Positions 1-8,789 of a stretch of 64,000 nt of DNA are shown piece by piece. Origin of the DNA: Leifsonia sp. 466MF (GTDB lineage Bacteria > Actinomycetota > Actinomycetes > Actinomycetales > Microbacteriaceae); NCBI RefSeq assembly GCF_900100265.1, contig NZ_LT629696.1, forward strand, positions 496,001-560,000, given 5' to 3'. The position numbers and the translations under genes are program-made. The number at the start of each line of letters is the position of its first letter. Positions within the stretch are counted from its first letter, which is position 1. Below the pieces are notes generated by a model. It worked only from the letters and a program-made list of their open reading frames with translations. It did no database searches and was not told the origin of the DNA.

Positions 1-656
1 CGCACATGCAGGCTCAGGACCGCATCGCCGGGTGGCGTCCTCGTCGCGACACCGATCCGGCGGACACGTACGAGTTCCTGCGAGGGTTGAAGGCCAACGG
101 CATGCACGGCCGGCGCTTCCAGTACTGCTCGGCCGACACGGATGCCCTGGCGTGGCTGGTGGAGGCGGTGACCGGTGAACGCTATCCCGTCGTTTTGGCG
201 GCGCGCGTTTGGGAACGGCTGCGTTGCGCGCAGGACGCCACGATCACCGTCGACCCGTCGGGATTCGCCTCCGCCAACGGCGGAATCTCGTGCACAGCGG
301 CTGACCTCGCCCGTGTCGGCTGGCTGATGCTCGGCGGCGGCACCATCGAAGGCAGGCGCGTCGTGTCCGAGGAGTGGGTGCGGCAGACCATGGCTGGGGG
401 AGACCGCGACGTCGCGCGCAACCTCCTGATCCAGCGCGAATACCCACGGGTCTCGTACCGCAATCAATGGTGGTCCACAGGCAACGAGCGCGGGAACGTC
501 TATGCGGTCGGCATCCACGGGCAGTACATCTGGCTGGATCCGCAGACCGGAACCGTGATCGTCAAGTTCTCCTCGGCACCCGATCCCGTCTCGGCCGCGG
601 GCAACGAGATCCATGCGCGACTGTTCAGCGAGGTGTGCGCCGCGCTGCCGCGGTGA
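1..656 (+). CDS. Serine hydrolase, beta-lactamase (class C/NylB-like) fold, 5'-truncated by window edge
   Basis: The reading frame is open to the left edge and ends at a TGA at 654-656. About 217 residues are visible, against roughly 370-450 for the family, so the N-terminal part with the SxxK nucleophile lies outside the window. What remains resembles the C-terminal two thirds of class C beta-lactamase-like esterases and 6-aminohexanoate-dimer hydrolases: an FQYCSADTD segment where the second catalytic motif (YxN type) is expected, an SANGGISCTAADLARVGWL stretch, and a late HGQYIW segment at the position of the third motif (KTG/HxG). Substrate cannot be inferred. The ATG at position 6 is probably internal. 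The downstream gene is convergent. Family assignment is fairly sure, function is not. Confidence 0.75.
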   Translation, partial: HMQAQDRIAGWRPRRDTDPADTYEFLRGLKANGMHGRRFQYCSADTDALAWLVEAVTGERYPVVLAARVWERLRCAQDATITVDPSGFASANGGISCTAADLARVGWLMLGGGTIEGRRVVSEEWVRQTMAGGDRDVARNLLIQREYPRVSYRNQWWSTGNERGNVYAVGIHGQYIWLDPQTGTVIVKFSSAPDPVSAAGNEIHARLFSEVCAALPR

Positions 657-694
657 CGTTTGCGCAGCAGTGGAAGCGAGACAGCGGGACGTCG

Positions 695-2491
695 CTAGGC
701 CGTGTTGACTGACGCGGAAGGATTCTCGTTTACGAGACCTGCTTCGCTGAGCCGCCAGACTCTCAAGGCGAGGTGGATGTCGGCGCTCCACGGAGCTCGG
801 CGCCAGTTCGGACCGAGCAAGGCGTCGATGCGTTCGGCCCGCTGGCGCACGGTGTTCCGATGGAGGAAGAGGCGGGTGGCCGTTGACTCAAGGTGAGTCC
901 CGCATTCGAAGTACGTCCATGCGGTGAGGCGGAGTTCGCTGGAGTGCGTTTCGTCGTATTCGGTGAGGGGCCCGATTGTTCGCTCCAGCATCGCATCGAC
1001 GGTCGCACGGTCGGTGCCGCTGAGAAGCAGCCCGGCGAGTCCCAACTGGACGGCGTCGGCGTATCCGCTGCGCCAGCCCAGAGCGACTTCGGCGGCGAGC
1101 ACCCGGTGGGCCTGATGGTGAGCGCCCGCGATGAACTCGCTGCCGTCAGCGTGACCGATCCCGATCAAGGGGGACATCCCCTCGGTCCGGAGCGCAGCAA
1201 CCAATTCGCTCGAGAGAGCGTGCACGACGTCGGGTTCCGCGGGACTTCCCAGGATGACACAGACCTCCGAGCCGTGGAGTGAGACGACAGCTGGCCGGTC
1301 CCGGAGCGCAGCACGCGTGGTGTTCAGGGCCTGATATCGCTCCGAGGGGCTCGTGGCGATGGCCAGGACTGCCGATGGTTCGGTAGCCGTGATCCCATAC
1401 GATTGCGCTGCGGCGGTGAGCGCATGGCGGTCTCCGGACCGGTCCGATACCAGGTCGTCGAAGAGGGCCGATTGGGCCCGGTTGTACGCATCGATCAGGC
1501 TGCGCTCGAAAAGCATGATCGCGCCGACGAAGGTGGCGGCACGCTCGAGCAGCTGGGCCTCGATCTGCTCCACCGGGCCTCGTGCGACGAGGGTCGCAAT
1601 CTGCTCGTCGCCTGAGGTGACGGACACGACGACGTACGGTCTGCGGTCCCAGCGGACGCCCACGGAGCGGCCGCTTTGCGTGGAGCTTGCGACAGCGGCC
1701 CGAACCTCCCAATGATCGAACGCCTGGCGCGGGAGCAGCGGCTGTCCTGCGACCAGTCGGCCTCGTGCGTCATGGATCCCGACAGCCATGTGGACAGCCT
1801 CGCTTAGGGTTCCGGCCACGCCGGTCAGCCCGGTCGGTGCCACCAAGCTCTGCACCATCTGATCGTCGAGGCGAAGCACCTTCTCAACGCGCTTCAACCG
1901 CTCCTCCCCCTGGCCCTCAGCACTCTTCACCTGCGTTGCCAGTGCTGCATTCTCCGCGACCAACCTCGATTGCTCTACCGCGATCGCTCCGAGCTCAGCC
2001 ATACGCTCCAACGCCTCGACAGCGCCGCGGGGGAAATGGGTCGCAGTGCGATCGGCCACGAGCAACCCGCCGATCACGCGGCCTCCTACGCGAAGCGGCG
2101 CGCCCATGATGGCGACCACACCCTCCTCTCTGACGATCTCGTCGATGTCCGGAAGATGATTCATGTCCGAGTCGGAGAGGTAGTCCGCCGTCTGCACCAC
2201 GGCACCTCCGGCGGCGACCGCACCCAGCACACCCGTTCCGAGCGGCATCCGGATGCTCCGGTAGGCCTCCGTCCGAACTCCGTCGGTAACGTGGATGTAG
2301 GTCTCGCCGGCAGCGAGGTCATTCAGGCTCAGGTAGGCCATGTCGGTGCCGAGGAGTCGGCGCGTGTGGCGCACGATCGCCCGAGAGACGAGAACGCCGT
2401 CTCTCACATTTGCGATGTCTGAGGCGGACTCGCGCATGGCGCGCAGAACGGCTGCGGTCGAGGGCGGGCTGGTTTGGTTCGGGCGTTCCAC
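695..2491 (-). CDS. PucR-family transcriptional regulator with GAF domain
   Basis: About 598 residues if translation starts at the GTG at 2491. An ATG at 2560 is an in-frame alternative, but the extra residues look non-coding. Residues about 18-165 form a GAF-type sensor domain (LGTDMAYLSLND and GAPLRVGGRVIGGLLVADR segments). A middle region and a C-terminal PucR helix-turn-helix (HTH_30) follow, with the signature FLHRNTVRQRAERIDALLG near the end. Such proteins bind DNA through the C-terminal helices and sense a small ligand through the GAF. The gene is divergent from the lactonase-alcohol dehydrogenase-aldehyde dehydrogenase operon starting at 2645 and is its most likely regulator, which is inference from position. 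No Shine-Dalgarno clearly decides the start. The frame stays open far upstream to about 3403, but that part is a shadow of the lactonase gene. Confidence 0.85.
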   Translation of the reverse strand: MERPNQTSPPSTAAVLRAMRESASDIANVRDGVLVSRAIVRHTRRLLGTDMAYLSLNDLAAGETYIHVTDGVRTEAYRSIRMPLGTGVLGAVAAGGAVVQTADYLSDSDMNHLPDIDEIVREEGVVAIMGAPLRVGGRVIGGLLVADRTATHFPRGAVEALERMAELGAIAVEQSRLVAENAALATQVKSAEGQGEERLKRVEKVLRLDDQMVQSLVAPTGLTGVAGTLSEAVHMAVGIHDARGRLVAGQPLLPRQAFDHWEVRAAVASSTQSGRSVGVRWDRRPYVVVSVTSGDEQIATLVARGPVEQIEAQLLERAATFVGAIMLFERSLIDAYNRAQSALFDDLVSDRSGDRHALTAAAQSYGITATEPSAVLAIATSPSERYQALNTTRAALRDRPAVVSLHGSEVCVILGSPAEPDVVHALSSELVAALRTEGMSPLIGIGHADGSEFIAGAHHQAHRVLAAEVALGWRSGYADAVQLGLAGLLLSGTDRATVDAMLERTIGPLTEYDETHSSELRLTAWTYFECGTHLESTATRLFLHRNTVRQRAERIDALLGPNWRRAPWSADIHLALRVWRLSEAGLVNENPSASVNTA

Positions 2492-2644
2492 CCGAGCATC
2501 GTAGCGTCGGCATGGCACGGTAGGCCATTCATTATCGGTCTTAATGTGCCATCGGGCCATAGCGATATCTCGTCGAACGCGGGAGGGTTGCACAACCGCA
2601 GGTCGCGGTGGCCCTGAACCGACCAACAAGCAACGGAGGTTGTT

Positions 2645-3457
2645 GTGACTGAAATGCGCGTCCACGTGCTGTCCACCGGTGTTATGGAGACAGACCTGAC
2701 CTGGCTTCTCCTCAAAGGGGGCCGAACGATCCGCGACCGATTCCACAAGGATGACCCCGTCGTGTGGGGTGACTGTCCCACTCATGCAGTCCTGATCGAA
2801 CACCCCGAAGGGCGGATCTTGTGGGACACCGGGGTCCCACGCGACTGGGAACAGCGGTGGGCGCCGACAGGTTTCCAAGACTTCTTCCCCGTCCGTGAAC
2901 CCGTCAACGGCCCCGGATACCTGGACAGTTCGCTCGCACAGCTCGAGCTCACCGCCGATGACATCGACATCCTCGTCCTCTCGCATCTCCACTTCGACCA
3001 TGCGGCCAACGCGAAGATGTTCGACAACGGCAAGACCCGTATCGTCGCCAACCACACCGAGATCTCCGAAGCCCTGAAAATAGAGGGCTACTCCCAGGGC
3101 GCGCACATCGTCGACGACTACCGCGACCTCCCTCTTGAAGGGATCAGCGGCGATGTGGAGATCGTTCCCGGCGTGAGCGTGATCGAGACTCCCGGGCACA
3201 CCTGGGGGACCATGTCGCTCAGGGTCGACCTCGAGAACGAGGGGACGAAGATCTTCACCTCGGATGCGGTGTACCTGGCCGACAGCTTCGGGCCACCCGC
3301 GGTGGGTGCGGCGATCGTGTGGGACAACCTTCGCTGGCTGGAATCGGTCGAGAAGCTCCGCGGAATCGCAGATGCCACCGGCGCTGAGGTCATCTTCGGT
3401 CACGACGGTGAGCAGGCGAAGACGCTCCGGTATGCCCCCGACGGCTTCTACAACTGA
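2645..3457 (+). CDS. MBL-fold N-acyl homoserine lactonase-family hydrolase
   Basis: 270 residues with a GTG start preceded by GGAGG at about 2635. The metallo-beta-lactamase signature HLHFDH is at residues 114-119, with further metal ligands in ETPGHTWG (H184), FTSDAVY and IFGHDGEQ near the C-terminus. Length and motif spacing match AiiA/AttM-type lactonases, which hydrolyse acyl-homoserine lactones or simple gamma-lactones with two metal ions. It heads an operon followed by an alcohol and an aldehyde dehydrogenase, so a lactone-opening first step in a catabolic route is more plausible than pure quorum quenching. Known: fold and metal motif. Inferred: lactone substrate. Cytosolic, no signal peptide. 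Confidence 0.85.
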   Translation: MTEMRVHVLSTGVMETDLTWLLLKGGRTIRDRFHKDDPVVWGDCPTHAVLIEHPEGRILWDTGVPRDWEQRWAPTGFQDFFPVREPVNGPGYLDSSLAQLELTADDIDILVLSHLHFDHAANAKMFDNGKTRIVANHTEISEALKIEGYSQGAHIVDDYRDLPLEGISGDVEIVPGVSVIETPGHTWGTMSLRVDLENEGTKIFTSDAVYLADSFGPPAVGAAIVWDNLRWLESVEKLRGIADATGAEVIFGHDGEQAKTLRYAPDGFYN

Positions 3458-3470
3458 GCGGAATGGACCG

Positions 3471-3872
3471 ATGATCCTTTACGACTACCAGTGCGTCAAC
3501 AGCCACCGCTTCGAAGCCGCTGTGCGATCGATGGCGGACGCCAGCCCGAACTGTCCGACGTGCGGTGCGGAGACCGCCAGGCGTCCCTCGCGGGTCCAGC
3601 TCGGCGGGCGGGCGTCCACCGGACCCAGCCGGGAGCAGATGCCGAAGAGCTGGAACGCAGTCCGCGGCGGCGACAAGGAGACAGTGCGCCGATGGCACGA
3701 TCTGGCCGCCAAACGGGAAAAGCTCGAAGAACGCCATCCCGAACTCGCCGGCGATCGGCGACCCGTCCTCGCGCACGAAGGGATCTTCCGCGAGAAGCCC
3801 CTTCGCGCGGGCGACGACATCGCGAAGTCGGTGTCCGAAGCCGTCGCCACTTCGAAGGAGAAGGAGAAATGA
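3471..3872 (+). CDS. FmdB-type zinc ribbon protein
   Basis: 133 residues from the ATG at 3471, 13 bp after the lactonase stop. The N-terminal 35 residues form an FmdB-like zinc ribbon: YDYQC followed by NSH, then CPTCG, so the usual first CxxC knuckle is replaced by a C-x3-H. The rest is charged and helical (REKLEERHPELA region) with no known domain. FmdB-family proteins often sit in operons with amidases, formamidases or dehydrogenases and are described as putative regulators, but their biochemical role is unclear. The stop overlaps the ATG of the alcohol dehydrogenase (ATGA at 3869-3872), so the two are probably translationally coupled. Confidence 0.75.
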   Translation: MILYDYQCVNSHRFEAAVRSMADASPNCPTCGAETARRPSRVQLGGRASTGPSREQMPKSWNAVRGGDKETVRRWHDLAAKREKLEERHPELAGDRRPVLAHEGIFREKPLRAGDDIAKSVSEAVATSKEKEK

Positions 3873-5014
3873 AGATCACAGGCGCTGTCCTCCACCAGAT
3901 CGGCTTGAGCCGTCCCTATTCCCAGTCGCAGCCGCTCACCGTGGAAGAGCTGGAACTCGATCCGCCGGGCCCAGGCGAGGTTCTGGTCCGGATCGAAGCG
4001 GCCGGACTCTGCCATTCCGACCTGTCCGTCGTCGACGGCAACCGGATGCGACCGGTGCCCATGCTTCTTGGGCACGAGGCCGCTGGGCGCGTCGTCGAAC
4101 TGGGGGACGGCGTTGAGGACCTGAAGGTGGGGCAGCGTGTGGTCATGGCGTTCCTGCCGAGATGCGGTGAATGCGCGAATTGCCTCACGGAAGGGCGGCT
4201 GCCCTGCATCCCCGGCTCTGCTGCGAACAACGCCGGGACGCTGCTGTCCGGTGAGCGCCGCCTGCATGCGGACGGCGATGAGGTCTTCCATCATCTGGGG
4301 GTGTCCGGATTCGCGTCCCACGCTGTCATCGATCGGCGCTCCATGGTTCCGGTCGACGACGACATCCCGCCGCAGATCGCAGCCGTCCTGGGATGTGCGG
4401 TGCTGACCGGGGGAGGGGCGGTTCTCAATGCGGGCAAGCCCCACGAGGGAGACACCATCGTTGTCGTCGGTTTGGGCGGGGTCGGCATGGCCGCCCTCAT
4501 CACGGCGGTCTCCCTCGGTCTCGGGGAGGTGATCGGCATCGATGCCGTCCCCGAGAAACTGGAGCGGGCGCGAGAGCTGGGTGCCACCGCTGCGTACACC
4601 CCCCAAGAAGCCATCGAGCGAGGAGTCAAAGCCGCTGTCGTCGTCGAAGCGGCCGGGCATCCTCGTGCGTTCGAAACAGCTATCGCTCTGACAGGTGTGG
4701 GAGGGAAAACGGTCACGGTCGGCCTTCCCGCGCCGGCCGCGGAGTCGATCGTCAAGCCGCTCGGTGTCACCGCCGAGGCGCGCACAATCGTCGGAAGCTA
4801 CCTCGGCTCCGCCGTTCCCTCGCGGGACATTCCGACTTACGCCCAGCTGTGGCGCGAAGGACGGCTTCCCGTCGACGCGCTCGTATCTTCCACGATCACA
4901 CTCGAACAGGTGAACCAAGCGCTCGACGAGCTCGCCGACGGTCACGCGTTACGGCAGATCATCCTGTTCCCCGAACCCGATTCGAGCTCAACAGTGGAAG
5001 GCAGCCGAGAATGA
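3869..5014 (+). CDS. Zinc-dependent alcohol dehydrogenase (MDR family)
   Basis: 381 residues, start ATG overlapping the previous stop and preceded by AAGGAGAAGGAG. Medium-chain dehydrogenase with a complete catalytic zinc site (GLCHSD with C48, GHEAAG with H69) and a structural zinc lobe (C99, C102, C105, C113). The GroES-like domain is followed by a Rossmann fold with GLGGVG near residue 196. It oxidises a primary or secondary alcohol with NAD(P). Lying between a lactonase and a semialdehyde-type dehydrogenase, it probably acts on the hydroxy acid released by lactone opening, though neither substrate nor cofactor preference can be read from sequence. Its stop overlaps the ATG of the aldehyde dehydrogenase by 4 bp. 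Confidence 0.9.
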   Translation: MKITGAVLHQIGLSRPYSQSQPLTVEELELDPPGPGEVLVRIEAAGLCHSDLSVVDGNRMRPVPMLLGHEAAGRVVELGDGVEDLKVGQRVVMAFLPRCGECANCLTEGRLPCIPGSAANNAGTLLSGERRLHADGDEVFHHLGVSGFASHAVIDRRSMVPVDDDIPPQIAAVLGCAVLTGGGAVLNAGKPHEGDTIVVVGLGGVGMAALITAVSLGLGEVIGIDAVPEKLERARELGATAAYTPQEAIERGVKAAVVVEAAGHPRAFETAIALTGVGGKTVTVGLPAPAAESIVKPLGVTAEARTIVGSYLGSAVPSRDIPTYAQLWREGRLPVDALVSSTITLEQVNQALDELADGHALRQIILFPEPDSSSTVEGSRE

Positions 5015-6483
5015 CACACCCGCGCGAGGAATCCCTCCTGGCAAGCGTGCCGGACCTCCTGCTCATCGGCGGCCGCTGGCGTGCGGCCGCACACGGGAAC
5101 ACCTTTGCCGTCGAAGACCCGTCCACCGGCGAGATCATCGCACGAGTCGCCGATGCCAGCCCCGAGGACGGCACTGCGGCCCTCGACGCCGCCGTCGCCG
5201 CTCAGAGCGGATGGGCGGCCACCCCGCCGCGGGTACGAGGCGAGATCCTGCGACGGGGCTTCGAAGCGGTGACCGCCAGATCCGAAGACTTCGCGTTGCT
5301 GATGTCGCTCGAGATGGGAAAGTCTCTCGCAGAAGCTCGCGGTGAGGTCGCCTATGGTGCGGAGTTCCTCCGGTGGTTCGCAGAGGAAGCCGTCAGAGTA
5401 AGCGGCCGGTACACCCAGGCCCCCGACGGCAAATCCCGCCTGCTGGTGCTCAAGAAGCCGGTCGGCCCGTCCCTTCTCATCACCCCATGGAACTTCCCCT
5501 TGGCAATGGCCACCCGCAAGATCGCTCCGGCCATCGCGGCCGGCTGCACGATGGTCATGAAGCCGGCCGCGCTCACACCTCTCACGACCCTCCTCCTGGC
5601 CGAAGTGCTCGAGACGGCAGGCTTGCCGGCCGGAGTTCTCAATGTGATCCCCACGAGCACAGCTCGCGCCGTCACAGGCCCGCTCATCGCCGACCCACGG
5701 CTCCGAAAGCTCTCCTTCACCGGTTCGACCGAGGTGGGACGCGGACTGATCGCCGACGCCGCGCAGAATGTCCTACGGACGTCGATGGAACTCGGGGGAA
5801 ACGCTCCGTTCATCGTGTTCGAAGACGCCGACCTCGATTTGGCTGTAGCCGGTGCGCTCGCCGCCAAACTCAGAAACATCGGGGAAGCATGCACAGCGGC
5901 GAACCGGTTCTATGTGCACGAGTCCGTCGCGGATGAATTCACCCGACGCCTGGCCGACGGCATGAGCGCGATGAAGATCGGCCGCGGCGTCGAACCAGAC
6001 ACCCAGCTCGGTCCGCTGATCGACGAGGCCAGCCGGCGGAAAGTGGAAGCCCTCGTCGACGACGCCATCGGCCTGGGAGCCGTAGCTCTCGTCGGAGGGA
6101 AGGCGGTGGACGGTCCGGGCTATTTCTATGAACCCACCGTCTTGACCGACGTGCCGCCCGAGGCGCGAGTGTTCGCTGAGGAGATCTTCGGACCCGTCGC
6201 CCCGATCGCCACCTTCCGAACGGAAGAACAGGCGGTCAGGCTGGCCAACGACACGCCGTTCGGGCTGATCGGGTACGTCTTCACCCGTGACCTCGCCCGG
6301 GCGTTCCGCATGATCGAAGCGCTTGAAACGGGCATGGTCGGGCTCAATTCCGGGGTGATCTCGAATCCCGCTGCACCCTTCGGCGGGGTCAAGCAGTCCG
6401 GGCTGGGCCGGGAGGGGGGCCTGGAGGGCATCGAGGAGTACCTCGAGACCACCTACGTCGGCATGGCCGATCCCAACCTCTGA
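5011..6483 (+). CDS. Aldehyde dehydrogenase, succinate-semialdehyde dehydrogenase-like
   Basis: 490 residues, the usual length. All catalytic features are present: the N161 region (TPWNFP), FTGSTEVG in the cofactor site, general base E260 in MELGGN and nucleophile C294 in GEACTAANRF. The overall pattern (GEACTAANR, APFGGVKQSGLGREGG) is that of NAD(P)-dependent succinate/glutarate-semialdehyde dehydrogenases (GabD-like). Role: irreversible oxidation of the aldehyde made by the upstream alcohol dehydrogenase to a carboxylate for central metabolism. The exact aldehyde is not proven. ATGA overlap with the upstream gene indicates coupled translation. 42 bp separate it from the next gene. Confidence 0.88.
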   Translation: MTHPREESLLASVPDLLLIGGRWRAAAHGNTFAVEDPSTGEIIARVADASPEDGTAALDAAVAAQSGWAATPPRVRGEILRRGFEAVTARSEDFALLMSLEMGKSLAEARGEVAYGAEFLRWFAEEAVRVSGRYTQAPDGKSRLLVLKKPVGPSLLITPWNFPLAMATRKIAPAIAAGCTMVMKPAALTPLTTLLLAEVLETAGLPAGVLNVIPTSTARAVTGPLIADPRLRKLSFTGSTEVGRGLIADAAQNVLRTSMELGGNAPFIVFEDADLDLAVAGALAAKLRNIGEACTAANRFYVHESVADEFTRRLADGMSAMKIGRGVEPDTQLGPLIDEASRRKVEALVDDAIGLGAVALVGGKAVDGPGYFYEPTVLTDVPPEARVFAEEIFGPVAPIATFRTEEQAVRLANDTPFGLIGYVFTRDLARAFRMIEALETGMVGLNSGVISNPAAPFGGVKQSGLGREGGLEGIEEYLETTYVGMADPNL

Positions 6484-6525
6484 TCCAGTCCCATTTTTCC
6501 CAACGTTCGAAGGAGAACGAAAAGC

Positions 6526-7047
6526 ATGTCCGCACGCGCAGCATCGACCGTGGTGATCGGGATCCTGGCGGCTCTGGCCTGCCTGCTCACCGCCACACTT
6601 GTCCCCATCCCCGTCTGGGTCCTGTTCGTCGGATGGGCATCCTTCTTCACAGCGGGAGGCGGCGTCGCCGGCCTCGCCAGATCGGTGATCATGAATCTCG
6701 TGGGAATGGTCATTGCGGCGCTCGCGCTCGTGGCGATCACGGCAGCCGGAGGCAACGTCTGGGTGCTGACGATCTCCGTCGGTGTGGGCGCCGCGACCCT
6801 CGTGGCGTCGAGCCGGATCGCCCTGTTGGCGGCGACGCCCGCCGGGTTCCTCGGTTTCGCGGCCACCTTCGGGTTCTTCACGGCGGGTGCGAAGCTGACG
6901 GCGCCATTCGGGTTCGACTACCCGTTGGTCCTGCTGACGGTCGCATTCGTGGCCGGCGCGCTGTTCGGTATCGCGTCCGAGAAAGCTGGAGCGGTGCTCG
7001 CTTCCCGGAAGACATCGGCCCGCGCGACGAGCTCTGCCGACGCATGA
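6526..7047 (+). CDS. DUF1097-family integral membrane protein
   Basis: 173 residues, ATG preceded by GAAGGAGAA at about 6510. Five to six hydrophobic helices fill the protein, for example ILAALACLLTATLV and LVGMVIAALALVAITAA. A WASFFTAGGG segment and late GFDYPLVLLTVAFVAGALFG match the DUF1097 family as I recall it. The family is uncharacterised and often found with transport or catabolic genes. It follows the dehydrogenases in the same direction and may be a small permease for the pathway substrate or product, but that is only a contextual guess. Confidence 0.65.
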   Translation: MSARAASTVVIGILAALACLLTATLVPIPVWVLFVGWASFFTAGGGVAGLARSVIMNLVGMVIAALALVAITAAGGNVWVLTISVGVGAATLVASSRIALLAATPAGFLGFAATFGFFTAGAKLTAPFGFDYPLVLLTVAFVAGALFGIASEKAGAVLASRKTSARATSSADA

Positions 7048-7057
7048 GGCGCCGACG

Positions 7058-7909
7058 ATGAACCACGTGGCGATGGTCCCGGATATCTCCACCAAGGATG
7101 AAGCGGTCCTTCATGTCGAGGGCGGCGGCGTCGCGGGGCGACCGGTTCTCCTGCTGCACGGTCTCGGCTACGCCTCATGGGCTGGACACCCCCTTCGCTT
7201 GCGCCTTTCTCCGACCGTGCGCCTCCTCTCGCTCGACAATCGTGGAACAGGCAGATCGTCGCGGGGAAGCGCACCCATATCGATCGATCGCTTCGCCTCC
7301 GACGCTGCGACCGTCTTGGAGCAGCTGCGAGAGCGGGGGATGGGCCGGACACCGGTGATCGGTCATTCGATGGGTGGATACATCGCGCAGCTGCTCGCCG
7401 TCGCTCGCCCCGACCTGGTGTCTCACGTGGTGCTGGTGAGCACGAGCGGGGGCGGCCCGACCGCGACGCCCGTCCCCGAAGCCACCCGCCGATTGTGGCT
7501 GGACTCGTCGACGCTCCCTGCGGACGAATACGCCGTACGCACCATGCCCGTGTCCTTCGCAGAGGGATGGCCGGCACAGCACGCCGATGCCTACCAGGAG
7601 CTGCTGGCGGCCCGCCTTCGATATCTCACACCCCCCACGGTGTGGCGGGAGCAGTACGACGCCTGCGAACGGTTCCTCGAGGCGGGGTACGACCACTCCC
7701 AGCTCACCACTCCCGCGCTCATCCTGCACGGCAGCGCCGATCGGGTGGTCCCTGTCGAGAATGGCCGGGATCTCCACTGGACCCTACCCTCCTCCCGCTA
7801 CCGCGAGGTCGAAGGAGCTGGGCACGCACTTCATCTTGAGCACCCGGAGATCGTCGCGTCTGAGATCAATGATTTCCTCACAACCGATCACGCTAGTAAT
7901 AAGGAGTAA
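7058..7909 (+). CDS. Alpha/beta hydrolase
   Basis: 283 residues, 10 bp after the DUF1097 gene. Alpha/beta hydrolase fold with oxyanion-hole segment LLLHGLG, nucleophile elbow GHSMGG (S104), acid D228 in HGSADRVV and H256 in GAGHALHLEHPE. No signal peptide. Such enzymes hydrolyse esters, lactones or C-C bonds. The closest general resemblance is to 3-oxoadipate enol-lactonase-like and related hydrolases, but this is not specific enough for a name. It and the next gene are two non-identical hydrolases in tandem at the end of the lactonase operon, so the pathway substrate may be an ester or need several hydrolytic steps. Confidence 0.85.
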   Translation: MNHVAMVPDISTKDEAVLHVEGGGVAGRPVLLLHGLGYASWAGHPLRLRLSPTVRLLSLDNRGTGRSSRGSAPISIDRFASDAATVLEQLRERGMGRTPVIGHSMGGYIAQLLAVARPDLVSHVVLVSTSGGGPTATPVPEATRRLWLDSSTLPADEYAVRTMPVSFAEGWPAQHADAYQELLAARLRYLTPPTVWREQYDACERFLEAGYDHSQLTTPALILHGSADRVVPVENGRDLHWTLPSSRYREVEGAGHALHLEHPEIVASEINDFLTTDHASNKE

Positions 7910-7913
7910 GAAC

Positions 7914-8756
7914 ATGCCGAGCATCGAAGTCGCCCCCGGCGTCCGCATGGCCTACGAGGATCGGGGAGCAGGAGACCCGATCGTATTCGTCCACGGCTGG
8001 GGTGGGGCCGGAGATGTCTGGGACTATCAGATCCTCGACCTCGCGCCCACCCACCGTTGCATCACCGTCGACCTGCGTGGTCACGGCGCCTCGGACAAGC
8101 CATGGGGTGACTACAACTACGACATGTTCGTCGAAGACCTGCATACTCTCATCACCGATCTGGACTTGACCGAGGTCACTCTAGTGGGTTGGTCCATGGG
8201 CGGACACATCGGCCTCAGGTACGCGCACGAGCATCCCGGCCGCATTCGACACCTCGTGCTCACGGGGAGCGGACCACGGTTCTGGGAAGCACCCGACGCT
8301 CCGTTCGGCACTCCATCGGACCAGGTGCAACCTCTTATCGACGCCGTCCGTTGGGCGCGCACCGAGACGATCGCCGGCCTGTACGGCAGCAACTTCCATC
8401 GTGACGACCTCAGCGCGACGGAGCAGTGGTTCGTTCAGACAGGGTGGAAGGTTCCGGCCTTCGTCGGTCTGACGAGCTTTCAGGCCCTGATCGACAACGA
8501 CCTTCGAGAGATCCTGCCCGAGATCGACCTTCCCGTCGCGGTCTTCAGTGGGCGCCACGACCAGATCTGGGATCCGCGGTGGTCAGAGGAGACCGCTCGC
8601 CGCATCCCGAATGCCACTCTCACCTGGTTCGAGAACAGCGGTCACGTCGCCTTCATCGAGAACCGGATCGAGTGGAACGCCGCTCTGCTGGACGTGCTGG
8701 AGGGAAGGTCGCCGGCCGGTTCCCTCGGGTCGGCAGGGAGTGCGGCAACGGCCTGA
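7914..8756 (+). CDS. Alpha/beta hydrolase
   Basis: 280 residues from the ATG at 7914, with AAGGAG at 7901-7906 as a strong ribosome site just before the upstream stop. Catalytic triad visible: S94 in GWSMGG, D216 in SGRHDQIWD, H244 in NSGHVAFIE; oxyanion segment VFVHGWGG. The pattern (DLRGHGASDKP) is that of the broad haloperoxidase/esterase subgroup. Paralogous in fold to the previous gene but not a recent duplicate. Last gene of the rightward operon. The next gene is convergent, with 33 bp between stops. Confidence 0.85.
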   Translation: MPSIEVAPGVRMAYEDRGAGDPIVFVHGWGGAGDVWDYQILDLAPTHRCITVDLRGHGASDKPWGDYNYDMFVEDLHTLITDLDLTEVTLVGWSMGGHIGLRYAHEHPGRIRHLVLTGSGPRFWEAPDAPFGTPSDQVQPLIDAVRWARTETIAGLYGSNFHRDDLSATEQWFVQTGWKVPAFVGLTSFQALIDNDLREILPEIDLPVAVFSGRHDQIWDPRWSEETARRIPNATLTWFENSGHVAFIENRIEWNAALLDVLEGRSPAGSLGSAGSAATA

Positions 8757-8789
8757 GGTGTGTATCGCACACAACACTCTCTCGGCCTG

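Noticed and set aside
2492..3403. N-terminal extension of the first PucR gene to about 900 residues
   Set aside because: It lies antisense to the lactonase gene, has no domain similarity, and GC-rich antisense frames are often open by chance.
3485..4945. 486-residue minus-strand frame
   Set aside because: Antisense shadow of the FmdB and alcohol dehydrogenase genes; composition is Arg/Asp-rich with no motif.
5773..7095. 440-residue minus-strand frame
   Set aside because: Antisense to the aldehyde dehydrogenase and DUF1097 genes, low complexity, no ribosome site.
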